Shown here piece by piece: positions 26,282-35,685 of a stretch of 64,000 nt of DNA. The stretch's first letter is position 1; the number at the start of each line of letters is the position of its first letter. Below the pieces are notes generated by a model. That model was not told where the DNA came from, did no database searches, and saw only the letters and a list, made by a program, of their open reading frames with translations. Origin of the DNA: Fimbriimonadales bacterium (GTDB lineage Bacteria; Armatimonadota; Fimbriimonadia; Fimbriimonadales; ATM1); the NCBI GenBank assembly GCA_035559795.1, contig DATMAR010000003.1:661255-725254 (forward strand), given 5' to 3'. Both the position numbers and the translations under genes were made by a program.

Positions 26282-27579
26282 TACGCATCTTTTACAATAT
26301 TTTGATGATCGTTCTTTCGCCAGTTTGGCTAGTTTGGATGGTGTATCGCACCCGAAAGCGACAACAGCAGCCGAATTGGTCGGAAAGGTGGGGCAATTAT
26401 TCGATTTCTCCTGACGATACGCGCAAACGGATATGGCTTCATGCTGTTAGTGTGGGAGAGGTGATGGCGGCGAAACCGATTTTGAAAGAACTGCGAGCGT
26501 TGCTCCCAGACGTTCGAATCGTCGTAACGTGCACGACGAGCACGGGTTATGGAGTTGCACGGTCCTTGTTGGGAATGGAGGCGGATTATTTATTTTATTT
26601 TCCTTTAGATCTGCCGAGTGCTTGCAAACGTGCGATGGCGAGTGTATCTCCTTCCGTGGTCGTGATTATGGAAACGGAATTGTGGCTCAACTTCGTTTGG
26701 GCTGCGAAAAAATTTCTGGCTAAGGTATGTATTGCAAACGGAAGAATGTCAGAAAAAAGTTTTCGCAAAGCCTCGCGCATTTCGTTCTATTATAGAAGTG
26801 TGTTTTCGTACATAGATGCTTGCTTCGTACAGACAGAAGGAGACGCAGAAAGATTTAGCAAACTGGGGGGGAAAAACATACGGGTTCTCGGAAACTCCAA
26901 ATATGACGAGGCATCGAGGATAGAAACTAAAAGAGATTGGCGAAAAGAAATCCATCTAAGCCCTTCGGAGAGATGGATCGTAGTCGGGAGCGTGAGAGGA
27001 GAATACGAAGAGGATTTCGTTTTGGAGGCATTGCGCGGTATCGAAGCACGCATTCTTTTCGCTCCTCGTCATATCGAAAGAGCGGAAGAAATTTTGAATA
27101 AAGCGCAGAAAATGGGATTTCGAACGGGAAGGCGTTCGCGGGGCGAAAACGAAGCGCAATTTTTGGTTTTGGATACTTTCGGTGAACTTGCATCTACCTA
27201 TTGGCAAGCCGACCTTGCAATTATCGGAGGAGGTTTCGATAAACTGGGTGGTCAAAATATCATCCAGCCCATGGCAGCAGGGTGCCCTGTTGTGTGTGGT
27301 CCGCATATGGATAATTTTAGGGAAGCATTCGAAGAAGGAATGGAAGCTGGGGCTTTGAAAGTCGCCCATACTTCGCGTGAACTACGGGAAATTGTCGAAA
27401 CTCTTCTCGATGATGCAAAACTTCGGGAGGATATGGGCTCTCAGGGGAAAGCGTTGGTCGAACGGCATCGAAACGCTGCTAAAAGATACGCTCTTGCAAT
27501 TGCGGAATTGGTGAGTGTGTATCATAAAGAAATCGAACCGAATTATCCGACTGTAGGAGCATCGAAGGACGCAGGATAG
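26278..27579 (+). CDS. waaA: 3-deoxy-D-manno-octulosonic acid transferase
   Basis: WaaA (KdtA) adds Kdo to lipid IVA at the inner membrane. The 433-residue protein has an N-terminal membrane anchor (about 5-22), the IWLHAVSVGEVMAAKPIL motif with the catalytic glutamate, VVTCTTSTGYGVA, VVVIMETELWLNFVW, and in the C-terminal domain ILFAPRHIERAEEI, GGFDKLGGQNIIQPMAAGCPVVCGP. These are diagnostic for GT30. It overlaps the DUF374 gene and is followed 4 nt later by dxs. Confidence 0.94.
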   Translation: MIRIFYNILMIVLSPVWLVWMVYRTRKRQQQPNWSERWGNYSISPDDTRKRIWLHAVSVGEVMAAKPILKELRALLPDVRIVVTCTTSTGYGVARSLLGMEADYLFYFPLDLPSACKRAMASVSPSVVVIMETELWLNFVWAAKKFLAKVCIANGRMSEKSFRKASRISFYYRSVFSYIDACFVQTEGDAERFSKLGGKNIRVLGNSKYDEASRIETKRDWRKEIHLSPSERWIVVGSVRGEYEEDFVLEALRGIEARILFAPRHIERAEEILNKAQKMGFRTGRRSRGENEAQFLVLDTFGELASTYWQADLAIIGGGFDKLGGQNIIQPMAAGCPVVCGPHMDNFREAFEEGMEAGALKVAHTSRELREIVETLLDDAKLREDMGSQGKALVERHRNAAKRYALAIAELVSVYHKEIEPNYPTVGASKDAG

Positions 27580-27583
27580 CGAT

Positions 27584-29512
27584 ATGCAAGAACACAACAG
27601 TTTCCCTTTGCTTGAAACTATAACGAAACCATTGGATTTACACAAACTCACTCGGCAACAATTGCATGAAATTTGCACGGAAATACGGCGCGCCCTCGTC
27701 GAAAACGTTTGCAGAACGGGGGGGCATTTCGCCAGCAATTTAGGAACCGTTGAACTGACCGTAGCCTTATATGCCACCTTTCGCCTTCCTCCCGATATAG
27801 TCTGTTGGGATACGGGTCATCAGGCTTATCCTCATAAGATGCTAACAGGGCGATTATCGAAATTCGGAACGCTGAGACAATACGGGGGGCTGAGCGGTTT
27901 TCTTCGAATGTCAGAAAGCGAATACGACCATTGGGGTGCAGGGCATGCGTGCACTGCGCTCTCTGCGGCACTCGGCTATGCCGTGGCAAGGGACAAAAAA
28001 GGAACGGACGAAAAAGTCGTTGCCATCGTCGGAGACGCCGCTCTTACGGGGGGGATGAGTTGGGAAGCGTTGAATAATGCCGCGCTTTTGGAAACGGATA
28101 TTTGTGTAGTTCTCAATGATAATAAGATGTCCATAGCGGAAAACGTGGGTGTTCTTACTCACCATTTTGCGAAACTTCGCAGCCGGCCATGGTTTACCAA
28201 TGCGGAAGAAATTGCAAAACGCATGGTGGAAAGACTTCCCAAGCCGATTCAACGCGCGGCGGCAGGATTACGACACGGTGTTACGCACTATTTCGCTCCC
28301 GAGGATGCGGGTGCGATTTTCGAGGAACTCGGCTTTCATTATTTCGGACCCATAGATGGTCATAACTTGGATGTGATGTTGGACGTGTTTGCGAATTTGA
28401 GGGAATTGAAAGGTCCTATTTTCGCGCATTGCATCACCGTGAAAGGAAAAGGATACGAAGTTGCAGAACAAGATGCTCGCAAATGGCATGGTGTTATTCC
28501 TTTCGACCCGGATGCTTGTGAAATGCCGAAGAGTTCGGGACCTCCCACCTATACGCAAGTTTTCGGAGACACCATTTTGGAACTTGCAAAAAAGGACCCG
28601 ACCATCGTCGCTATCACCGCAGCGATGCCGGATGGCACTGGACTCGCAAAATTCGCAAAGGAACTTCCGAATCAATTTTATGATGTAGGGATTGCAGAGC
28701 AACATGCAGTAACTTTCGCTGCCGGTTTGGCTGCGGGGGGGCTCAAGCCTGCTTGCGCGATTTATTCCACTTTTCTCCAGCGCGCTTTCGACCAAGTTTT
28801 GCACGATGTGGCGATTCAGAATTTGCCTGTACGTTTGTTCCTCGATCGTGCTGGCTTAGTCGGGGCGGATGGTGCGACTCACCACGGAGCGTTCGACATC
28901 AGTTATCTTTCGCTCATTCCGAATTTGGTTATTCTCGCACCGAGAGACACGAACGAACTCGATGAGATGATTCGATTTGCAATGAACTACGGAAAAGGAC
29001 CTATTGCCGTGAGATATCCGAGAGGTTCTTCGGATTCGATTCTTCCGGAGAGCAGAACTCCTATCGAATTCGGTGTCGCTGAGACGTTGCGCAGGGGTTC
29101 GGATGTCGGTCTCATCGGAATCGGAACGACGGTCGCAATGTGTTATCGAGCCGCTTGCGCACTCGCAGAAGAAAACATCGAAGCGGAAGTGTTGAATGCA
29201 CGTTTTGCCAAGCCACTCGACGAAAACGCAATTCTCTCGCTTGCTAAAAAAACGAAAAGGTTGGTCGTTGCGGAAGAAAACGTGGCTACGGGGGGGTTCG
29301 GAGAAGCAGTCGTTCGCCTTTTACAATTGCATCATCTTGCGGATATTCCTGTAATTGTGATGGCTCTTCCCGATAGATTTGTCGAACACGGTTCACAAAA
29401 AGAGTTAGCGGAAGAGGTGGGTTTGACGGTGGAGAATGCCGTTCGAAACGCGAAAGGGTTGTTGGATTATTCGAAAAAGAAAATTTCTTCGAATGTGATT
29501 CGATTTACTTAA
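27584..29512 (+). CDS. dxs: 1-deoxy-D-xylulose-5-phosphate synthase
   Basis: Dxs condenses pyruvate and glyceraldehyde-3-phosphate using thiamine diphosphate, the first step of the MEP isoprenoid pathway. The 642-residue length is standard. The sequence shows GGHFASNLGTVELTVALYATF, WDTGHQAYPHKMLTGR, the ThDP motif VAIVGDAALTGGMSWEALNNA, the transketolase central domain with YDVGIAEQHAVTFAAGLA and DRAGLVGADGATHHGAFDISYL, and a C-terminal transketolase domain with VVAEENVATGGFGEAV. It is last in the mtnA-LPLAT-waaA-dxs run, converging on the feoB membrane gene. Confidence 0.96.
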   Translation: MQEHNSFPLLETITKPLDLHKLTRQQLHEICTEIRRALVENVCRTGGHFASNLGTVELTVALYATFRLPPDIVCWDTGHQAYPHKMLTGRLSKFGTLRQYGGLSGFLRMSESEYDHWGAGHACTALSAALGYAVARDKKGTDEKVVAIVGDAALTGGMSWEALNNAALLETDICVVLNDNKMSIAENVGVLTHHFAKLRSRPWFTNAEEIAKRMVERLPKPIQRAAAGLRHGVTHYFAPEDAGAIFEELGFHYFGPIDGHNLDVMLDVFANLRELKGPIFAHCITVKGKGYEVAEQDARKWHGVIPFDPDACEMPKSSGPPTYTQVFGDTILELAKKDPTIVAITAAMPDGTGLAKFAKELPNQFYDVGIAEQHAVTFAAGLAAGGLKPACAIYSTFLQRAFDQVLHDVAIQNLPVRLFLDRAGLVGADGATHHGAFDISYLSLIPNLVILAPRDTNELDEMIRFAMNYGKGPIAVRYPRGSSDSILPESRTPIEFGVAETLRRGSDVGLIGIGTTVAMCYRAACALAEENIEAEVLNARFAKPLDENAILSLAKKTKRLVVAEENVATGGFGEAVVRLLQLHHLADIPVIVMALPDRFVEHGSQKELAEEVGLTVENAVRNAKGLLDYSKKKISSNVIRFT

Positions 29513-29528
29513 ACACTCGCTATCGCTC

Positions 29529-30950
29529 CTACGAACCGATGCCGAATAGCAATCGCGCCGTCTGTGCCACGATGAAACAGACGAGGAAAGCAAGCGCAAG
29601 CGGCAATAAAGTGGCGATGGCAGTCCATTTTATACTTTTTGTTTCTTTATAAATCGTGAGGATTGTCGTAGAGCAAGGGTTATGCAAAAGGGAAAAAAGC
29701 ATCAGCGAAATCGCAGTTACGATTGTCCAACCTTGGTCAACGACTAATAGGTGACGCAACTGTTCCATGTTTTCCACTTCTACCATCCTATCCATATTCA
29801 TGTATCCCATCAAAATCGTAGGAACGACGATTTCATTAGCAGGAATCGCGATGATATAGGCTAACAAAATGATTCCATCCAAACCGATTGCTTTCCCGAG
29901 TGGGTCTAATGCACCGGCGATGTGAGCCATCAAACTTTGATCACCGGCGTAAACATTCCCTAAAATCCAAGCCAAGCCTCCGCATGGCGCAGCCATGATA
30001 ATAGCTCGCCAAAGAACGAATATCGTTCTATCGATCATCGAAGTGTAAAGAATCTGAAGAATTCGAGGCTTTCTATAGGGCGGTAATTCCAAAGTGAAAT
30101 TCGAAACATGCCCTTTCAATACACTGCGCGATAAAAACCAAGAAACCAAAAGAGTAACGGCTATCCCGAAAAGCGTGAGTGCGACTAAGGAAGACGCTGC
30201 AGCGATAGATGCGATTCCGGCAGGAAATGCAGCTGCAACGAAAATCGTAGCCAACATAATCAACGTGGGCCATCTCCCGTTGCATGGCATAAAGTTGTTC
30301 GTGATGATGGCAATGAGTCTTTCTCGCGGAGAATCAATGATGCGTGTGGAAATCACTCCTGCTGCATTACAACCGAAACCCATCGCCATAGAAAGAGCCT
30401 GTTTGCCATGAGCCCCTGCGCGTTTGAAAACTCGATCCACATTGAAAGCCACTCGCGGTAAATAACCTAAATCCTCCAAAAGGGTGAAAATCGGGAAGAA
30501 AATCGCCATGGGGGGGAGCATGACCGAAATGACCCATGCGAGACCGCGATAAACACCGTGCACGAAAAATCCGGTGAACCAAGTTGGAGAACCAATACTC
30601 GTAAACAGAAATTCGAGTTGATCTTCGAGCCAAAATAACCCTGTTGCAATCATCTGAGAAGGGTAATTCGCACCTTTTATCGTTACCCAAAACACCCCCA
30701 TCAAAAGTAATAGCATTACGGGAAAGCCCCATATTTTGCTCGTCAGGATTCGGTCTATTTTCTCGTCCCAGTTCGTCGCAATTTTTCGCGTTCGCTTAAC
30801 TGCACGCGATGCAATGAGAGAGGCTTCGGAATAAATTTCCGTGACACTCGCATCACGAACTTTGTCCCCCCATTGTTCGCGCATTTCTTTAGCGCGCTCC
30901 AACAAACTCGCGAGTTTTGGATTGTTCTGAGCGAAAGTAGGAGCGCTCAT
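29529..30950 (-). CDS. Ferrous iron transporter FeoB, membrane domain as separate gene
   Basis: A 473-residue polytopic membrane protein matching the C-terminal part of FeoB. It has two Gate/nucleoside-recognition-like regions: PMAIFFPIFTLLEDLGYLPRVAF, then GAHGKQALSMAMGFGCNAAGVISTRIID with the conserved GFGCN cysteine, and PANEIVVPTILMGY later. About eight to ten hydrophobic helices are visible. A soluble N-terminal ~70 residues precede helix 1. The GTPase half is encoded by the gene immediately upstream with an ATGA overlap, so the classic single-chain FeoB is made as two proteins. Confidence 0.92.
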   Translation of the reverse strand: MSAPTFAQNNPKLASLLERAKEMREQWGDKVRDASVTEIYSEASLIASRAVKRTRKIATNWDEKIDRILTSKIWGFPVMLLLLMGVFWVTIKGANYPSQMIATGLFWLEDQLEFLFTSIGSPTWFTGFFVHGVYRGLAWVISVMLPPMAIFFPIFTLLEDLGYLPRVAFNVDRVFKRAGAHGKQALSMAMGFGCNAAGVISTRIIDSPRERLIAIITNNFMPCNGRWPTLIMLATIFVAAAFPAGIASIAAASSLVALTLFGIAVTLLVSWFLSRSVLKGHVSNFTLELPPYRKPRILQILYTSMIDRTIFVLWRAIIMAAPCGGLAWILGNVYAGDQSLMAHIAGALDPLGKAIGLDGIILLAYIIAIPANEIVVPTILMGYMNMDRMVEVENMEQLRHLLVVDQGWTIVTAISLMLFSLLHNPCSTTILTIYKETKSIKWTAIATLLPLALAFLVCFIVAQTARLLFGIGS

Positions 30951-31699
30951 GAGCGAGCCTCCTTCGTAAGTGATTTCGTTAACAATGCGAGTCGTCCGTT
31001 CGCCAATTCTTCATCTAATTTCGCGTCACTATCCAAAAGCCTCAACGCAATCCATTCCGGATTCGAAATTCCTGGAAGAGCCTCTCGTACGAATGGCAAA
31101 AGTTGTTCGACTGCCGATTTCAGTTCCTCGCTGATTTTGGGGGGGCGAGGCTTCGTTATTATTTCTTTCGAAGCGATTTTGTAAACGGCGTCTGCTAATT
31201 CTTCCAAGCCTTTTTTACGAGTCGCAATGCAAGGGACTACAGGGATGCTCAAATCTTTCGAGAGTTGTTGATGATTCACTTCGATTCCCTTACGCTCTGC
31301 CTCGTCTACTAAATTCAATGCAATTACTACCTTTCCCGTAATTTCTAAAATCTGCAAAGTCAGGTTGAGATTTCTTTCGATGTTCGTAGCATCCATGACC
31401 ACGATGGTAGCGTCCGGTGCTCCGTACAACAGAAAGTCTCGAACAATCGCTTCGTGTTCCGTGGGTGCATAAAGGGAGTAGGTCCCCGGCAAATCCACTA
31501 ATTTGAACTTCTTTTCTTTGAAACGAAATGAACCTTCCGCGCGCGTAACTGTCTTTCCGGGCCAGTTGCCGGTGTGCTGCCTTAAACCAGTTAGCGCGTT
31601 GAAAAGAGTGCTTTTGCCGGTGTTCGGATTTCCCGCCAAGCCGACGAGAAAATCGAAACCGTTCAGCTTCAAGCCGAATTCTTCAATTCTCTTCGTCAT
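30947..31699 (-). CDS. feoB: FeoB GTPase domain as separate gene
   Basis: A 250-residue protein equivalent to the cytosolic G domain and helical GDI-like domain of FeoB. G1 is GLAGNPNTGKSTLFNALTG (about 20-38), the switch I region is HTGNWPGKTVTRAEG, G3 is LVDLPGTYSLYA, G4 reads ALNLVDEAE, with G5 in CIATRKKG. It ends with the helical segment and no membrane helix. FeoB GTP hydrolysis is needed for Fe(II) uptake. It overlaps feoA by 17 nt and the membrane half by 4 nt, so all three are one operon under the DtxR-type regulator. Confidence 0.92.
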   Translation of the reverse strand: MTKRIEEFGLKLNGFDFLVGLAGNPNTGKSTLFNALTGLRQHTGNWPGKTVTRAEGSFRFKEKKFKLVDLPGTYSLYAPTEHEAIVRDFLLYGAPDATIVVMDATNIERNLNLTLQILEITGKVVIALNLVDEAERKGIEVNHQQLSKDLSIPVVPCIATRKKGLEELADAVYKIASKEIITKPRPPKISEELKSAVEQLLPFVREALPGISNPEWIALRLLDSDAKLDEELANGRLALLTKSLTKEARS

Positions 31700-31964
31700 C
31701 TTTTCTTCCTATCCCAGAACCTATTCGCTTAACGAAAATCTTCGAAGCATCTTCCTCCCGAAGCGCGACCTGCGAACCCTTTATCCGATAAGCAGTGGGG
31801 TCGCCCCACGGGCTCAGCATGACTACTTCTACTTCAGCGCCCGGAATAAAGCCGAGGTCTAAGAGTCTCCTTCTTGCTGCGCCATCGACACGTACCTCGA
31901 GAATCACGGCACGCTCCCCTGACGATAACTGCGATAAGATTGTCTCGCTATGTATCGCTGGCAT
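31683..31964 (-). CDS. feoA: Ferrous iron transport protein FeoA
   Basis: A 93-residue SH3-like protein with the FeoA pattern: SGERAVILEVRVDGAARRRLLDLGFIPGAEVEVVM, then GDPTAYRIKGSQVALREEDASKIFV. FeoA binds or modulates FeoB. The ATG at 31962-31964 is preceded by AAGGAGG at 6 nt spacing, which decides the start; an upstream in-frame start would overlap the regulator gene far more deeply. The gene overlaps both neighbours. Confidence 0.92.
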   Translation of the reverse strand: MPAIHSETILSQLSSGERAVILEVRVDGAARRRLLDLGFIPGAEVEVVMLSPWGDPTAYRIKGSQVALREEDASKIFVKRIGSGIGRKDDEEN

Positions 31965-32379
31965 TTCGAACCTCCTTGGTAGGTTTCGGGGGAATCGGCT
32001 TGCCATGAGGGCAGGTGGTGGGGTGCCCTAAAAGTTCGGCGATACGGTCCTCGAATTCTTCCGTGATGTGGTGCTCGAGAATCTCCGCCTGAGCATGAAC
32101 TTCGTCAGGAGTGAAGCCCAAATGCTCGGTCAAATACCGTTCGAGGAGCCGATGATGTCGGATCATTTCGAGTGCTAACTCCTCACCGGCAGGGGTTAGG
32201 CGAGCACCGTAGTAGGGGGTGTGCTCGACCCAGCCTTTTGCCTTGAGAAACCTGAGCATCTTGCTCACAGCCGCCTGTGTGTTTCCCAAGACCTCTGCCA
32301 GATGCTTGGTGTTTGCCCTTTCTCCGGTTCGGCTCAAGGTGTAGATCGCCTTTACGTAGTCTTGAATTGCTGAGGTCAC
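31948..32379 (-). CDS. DtxR/MntR-family metal-dependent repressor
   Basis: A 143-residue protein with an N-terminal winged helix (YVKAIYTLSRTGERANTKHLAEVLGNTQAAVSKMLRFLKAKGWVEHTPYYGARLTPAG) and a dimerisation/metal domain with RHHRLLERYLTEHLGF, VHAQAEILEHHITEEFEDRIAELLGHPTTCPHGKPIP. Candidate metal ligands are the Glu/His/Cys cluster in AEILEHHIT and HPTTCPHG. It lacks the C-terminal SH3 domain of DtxR, as MntR-type members do. It is the first gene of the feo operon and probably autoregulates it. The GTG start lies directly at the predicted transcription start. Confidence 0.92.
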   Translation of the reverse strand: MTSAIQDYVKAIYTLSRTGERANTKHLAEVLGNTQAAVSKMLRFLKAKGWVEHTPYYGARLTPAGEELALEMIRHHRLLERYLTEHLGFTPDEVHAQAEILEHHITEEFEDRIAELLGHPTTCPHGKPIPPKPTKEVRNASDT

Positions 32380-32386
32380 GCGTTAA

Positions 32387-32415
32387 ATATTAACCTAGGT
32401 TGAAAAATTTGTCAA
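32387..32415 (-). promoter_or_regulatory. Promoter of the dtxR-feoA-feoB operon
   Basis: On the minus strand TTGACA (32410-32415) and TAATAT (32387-32392) are separated by 17 nt, a near-consensus sigma-70-type promoter. The expected transcription start is around 32380, at the GTG initiation codon (32379), so the message is probably leaderless or nearly so. Confidence 0.75.
32390..32403. promoter_or_regulatory. Putative DtxR-type operator palindrome
   Basis: TTAACCTAGGTTGA is an almost perfect inverted repeat (TTAACC/GGTTGA around TA). It overlaps the -10 box and spacer of the feo promoter and lies about 37 nt upstream of the sufB -35. DtxR/IdeR boxes share the AGGTTAG/CTAACCT half-site style. 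The neighbouring regulator gene makes it the obvious ligand. Confidence 0.6.
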
Positions 32416-32440
32416 GGGTTAAATTTTTTGCGGTTTATAC

Positions 32441-32470
32441 TTGACTTTTTAGTAAACTTTCTCCTATAAT
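32441..32470 (+). promoter_or_regulatory. sufB promoter
   Basis: TTGACT (32441-32446) and TATAAT (32465-32470) with 18-nt spacing, 21 nt upstream of the sufB ATG. It is divergent from the feo promoter in a 112-bp intergenic region. Confidence 0.75.
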
Positions 32471-32491
32471 CCGGGTTGAGAAAAACAAGCC

Positions 32492-33946
32492 ATGGCAAAA
32501 GAATTAGAAGGCACTCAAATCATCGAAACTTTCGCGGGACAGGAATATAAGTGGGGTTTCGTGACCCCCATCGAAGCGGACAAGCTTCCACCGGGGCTCA
32601 ATGAGGAGGTCATTCGCGAAATAAGCCGAAGGAAGGAAGAACCCGATTGGCTTCTGGAATTCCGGCTGAAGAGTTTCCGCCATTGGTTGCGAATGAGAGA
32701 GCCTCATTGGCATAACGCCGTTTACCCACCTGTTGACTATCAGGCAATAAGTTATTACGCTGCACCCAAGGGTTTCCCTAAATACCAAAGCCTCGATGAA
32801 GTAGACCCAGAACTTCTTCGAACTTTCGAGAAATTGGGCATCCCGTTGGAAGAGCAGAAAGTGCTTGCTGGTGTCGCTGTGGATGCGGTTTTCGATTCGG
32901 TTTCGGTTGCCACGACTTTCAAAGAGAAACTCAAAGAGTTGGGAATCATCTTTTGCTCAATGAGCGAAGCGGTTCGAGAGCATTCGGAATTAGTGCGTGA
33001 GTATTTAGGCTCTGTCGTTCCTTACAGCGATAATTATTTCGCAACTTTGAATTCGGCGGTTTTCAGTGACGGCTCATTCGTTTATGTCCCGAAGGGTGTG
33101 CGCTGTCCGATGGAACTCTCTACGTATTTCCGTATCAACGAACAGCAAACCGGTCAATTCGAAAGAACGCTTATCATCGCAGACGAAGGTGCATATGTAA
33201 GTTATCTCGAAGGATGCACGGCACCGATGCGAGACGAAAATCAATTGCACGCGGCAGTCGTCGAACTCATCGCTCACAAGGATGCAACGATTAAATATTC
33301 GACGGTACAAAATTGGTATCCGGGTGATAAAGAAGGAAACGGAGGGATTTACAACTTCGTTACGAAGCGAGGAATCTGCAGAGGCGAGAACAGCAAAATC
33401 ACATGGACGCAAGTGGAAACGGGTTCTGCAATCACCTGGAAATATCCGAGCGTGATTTTGAAAGGGGATAACTCGGTTGGAGAATTTTATTCTGTCGCAT
33501 TGACCGTGAATCGCCAACAGGCTGACACGGGAACGAAGATGATTCATATCGGCAAAAATACGAAATCCACGATTGTCAGTAAGGGAATTTCGGGGGGGTT
33601 CGGACAGAACACGTATCGTGGCTTGGTGAAAATCAATGCAGGAGCCGACAATGCGCGGAACTACTCGCAATGCGATTCGATGCTTTTAGGGAGCCAATGC
33701 GGTGCGCATACATTTCCTTATATCGAAGTGAAAAATCCGACGGCAATCGTCGAGCACGAGGCTTCGACTTCTAAAATCGGGGAAGACCAAATTTTCTATT
33801 GCAAGCAACGGGGGATTTCGACAGAAGACGCGGTGAACATGATTGTGAGCGGATTTTGCAAAGAAGTTTTCAAGGAATTGCCGATGGAATTCGCAGTCGA
33901 GGCGCAGAAATTGCTCGGTGTTAGCCTAGAAGGCAGCGTCGGTTAA
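32492..33946 (+). CDS. sufB: Fe-S cluster assembly scaffold SufB
   Basis: A 484-residue SufB, core of the SufBC2D scaffold on which Fe-S clusters are built. It shows the N-terminal [16 protein letters not shown] region, [14 protein letters not shown], the central [15 protein letters not shown], the [24 protein letters not shown] segment with the functional cysteine, the [14 protein letters not shown] repeat-strand region and the C-terminal [16 protein letters not shown]. It is complete. It is separated from sufC/sufD by more than 12 kb of flagellar and transporter genes, whereas sufB is usually adjacent to sufC or sufD. Confidence 0.96.
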   Translation: MAKELEGTQIIETFAGQEYKWGFVTPIEADKLPPGLNEEVIREISRRKEEPDWLLEFRLKSFRHWLRMREPHWHNAVYPPVDYQAISYYAAPKGFPKYQSLDEVDPELLRTFEKLGIPLEEQKVLAGVAVDAVFDSVSVATTFKEKLKELGIIFCSMSEAVREHSELVREYLGSVVPYSDNYFATLNSAVFSDGSFVYVPKGVRCPMELSTYFRINEQQTGQFERTLIIADEGAYVSYLEGCTAPMRDENQLHAAVVELIAHKDATIKYSTVQNWYPGDKEGNGGIYNFVTKRGICRGENSKITWTQVETGSAITWKYPSVILKGDNSVGEFYSVALTVNRQQADTGTKMIHIGKNTKSTIVSKGISGGFGQNTYRGLVKINAGADNARNYSQCDSMLLGSQCGAHTFPYIEVKNPTAIVEHEASTSKIGEDQIFYCKQRGISTEDAVNMIVSGFCKEVFKELPMEFAVEAQKLLGVSLEGSVG

Positions 33947-34041
33947 TTCGTAATCTTTACGCGTAAAACGATAAACTTCGAATAAATTCCGAACTTTCCC
34001 ACCCTGAAAGAAATTCGAAACGCTCCGATAAAAAGAGCCGG

Positions 34042-34773
34042 ATGAACAGGGGAATTCAAGCCGCTGCGAACGGAATGCAAGCGAATCAACTCCTTTTGGA
34101 TGTGCTTGCAAATAATCTCGCAAATCTCGATACCGTCGCTTTCAAGCGCGACGGTGTTTTATTTGCCGAGATGCTCGAGCGCGAAATGTTTATCCCCGAC
34201 TCCTTCGGCGAACATGCTATCGGGAGGTTAGGTTCTAGTGTGAATGTGTTAGGTACGTACACTTCGCAAAGTGTCGGACCTGCCGTAATCACAGGGAATC
34301 CACTCGATGTCATGCTGGAAAAGTCGAATCAGTTTTTTGCAATCGAAACACCCGATGGGATTCGTTACACGCGGGACGGAGAATTTCGACCGAATAACGA
34401 AGGATATCTTGCTACGCGCGATGGATATCCGGTGCTCGATGCATCAGGGCGCGCAATTCTTCTTCCGCAGGGAGCGGAAAAAATCGAAATTGCAAAGAAC
34501 GGAGCCATAATTGTGGATGGTGCGGAAATCGCGACTTTAGATGTACGCGAAGGAAACTTGACGAAAGTCGGAAAGAATTTATATGTCGGGGAACCATTCG
34601 TTACGGAGAATCCCATAGTTTCATCCGGAGTTCTCGAAGGCTCGAATGTCAGTGCAATCGAATGCATGGTAGAGATGATTTCTCTTTTGCGAAATTTCGA
34701 AGCTGCAAATCGGGCTGTGAGAACACAAGACGAATTGACGGAACGGTTGCTTCAAAGCCTTGCAACGCGTTAA
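34042..34773 (+). CDS. flgF: Flagellar basal-body rod protein FlgF
   Basis: A 243-residue rod protein. The N-terminal helix MNRGIQAAANGMQANQLLLDVLANNLANLDTVAFKR carries the LANNLAN motif of axial proteins. The central domain has SNQFFAIETPDGIRYTRDGEF, and the C-terminal helix ends in SLLRNFEAANRAVRTQDELTERLLQ. Because it is shorter than, and precedes, flgG, I call it FlgF, one of the proximal rod components; some genomes label both as FlgG. It heads the flgF-flgL run, about 95 nt after sufB. Confidence 0.88.
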   Translation: MNRGIQAAANGMQANQLLLDVLANNLANLDTVAFKRDGVLFAEMLEREMFIPDSFGEHAIGRLGSSVNVLGTYTSQSVGPAVITGNPLDVMLEKSNQFFAIETPDGIRYTRDGEFRPNNEGYLATRDGYPVLDASGRAILLPQGAEKIEIAKNGAIIVDGAEIATLDVREGNLTKVGKNLYVGEPFVTENPIVSSGVLEGSNVSAIECMVEMISLLRNFEAANRAVRTQDELTERLLQSLATR

Positions 34774-34880
34774 GCCGGACTCGGTGACATAAAAACCGAG
34801 AGGCTTATCGTCTCGGAGCGAATGAAGAGACGGTAACGCAAGGCGAACGAGCGCCGCTCCTCTGAATAGGAGGAAAAGGC

Positions 34881-35669
34881 ATGAATCGCTCGCTTACGAC
34901 TGCTGCCACCGGAATGGTGGTGCAACAAAGAAATTTAGACATTATCGCCAACAACTTGGCGAACGTCAATACCACCGCTTTTAAAGCCAATCGGGCGGAA
35001 TTCCAAGACCTCATGTATCAGACTTTGCGTCTTGCCGGCGCAGAGCAAGGGGGGGGAAATTTATTGCCTGCTTCTCAGCAAGTGGGCATGGGTGCAAAAT
35101 TCGTCTCCAATGCAACGAGTTTCGATAACGGTCCTTTACAGACTACGGGGGGGACATTCGATGTAGCCATCAACGGCAAAGGCTTTTTCGGCGTGACACT
35201 TTCGGACGGAACAACCGCTTACACCCGAGACGGAAGTTTCAAACTCAGCGCAGACGGAACGCTCGTTACGAGCGACGGATATCCTTTACTGGGGGGGATT
35301 ATCATTCCTCCCGATGCGCAAAGCGTAACCATAGCACCGAATGGCACGGTGACGGCGCAAATCAGCGGACAAACCGAACCGCAAATATTAGGACAAATCA
35401 ACATTTGGACGTTTTCGAATCCGGCTGGCTTAGAAAGAATGGGAAAGAATCTATATCGTGGTACTGTCGCAAGCGGGGAAGCGACGGAAACAGAACCAGG
35501 GCTCAACGGAAGCGGAACACTCGAGCAAGGGTTTTTGGAAGGCTCGAATGTTCAAATCGTGGATGAAATGGTGCGGTTGATTCTCGCACAGCGGGCTTAC
35601 GAGGTGAATTCCAAAGCGATTCAAACCGCGGATGAAATGCTGAATTCCACGAATAATCTGAAGCGATAA
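34881..35669 (+). CDS. flgG: Flagellar distal rod protein FlgG
   Basis: A 262-residue protein: N-terminal MNRSLTTAATGMVVQQRNLDIIANNLANVNTTAFKANRAEFQDLMY, central domain INGKGFFGVTLSDGTTAYTRDGSF through SDGYPLLGGIIIPPDA, and C-terminal NVQIVDEMVRLILAQRAYEVNSKAIQTADEML. These are the classic FlgG signatures. The ATG has AGGAGG at 9 nt. The middle domain (about residues 70-190) is duplicated in divergent form at the N-terminus of the next protein, FlgA. Confidence 0.95.
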   Translation: MNRSLTTAATGMVVQQRNLDIIANNLANVNTTAFKANRAEFQDLMYQTLRLAGAEQGGGNLLPASQQVGMGAKFVSNATSFDNGPLQTTGGTFDVAINGKGFFGVTLSDGTTAYTRDGSFKLSADGTLVTSDGYPLLGGIIIPPDAQSVTIAPNGTVTAQISGQTEPQILGQINIWTFSNPAGLERMGKNLYRGTVASGEATETEPGLNGSGTLEQGFLEGSNVQIVDEMVRLILAQRAYEVNSKAIQTADEMLNSTNNLKR

Positions 35670-35685
35670 GGGGGGGGAATAAGTG

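Noticed and set aside
34796..34816. CCGAGA/TCTCGG inverted repeat between flgF and flgG as a terminator
   Set aside because: Six base pairs with no T-run, and the genes on both sides appear to be one transcription unit.
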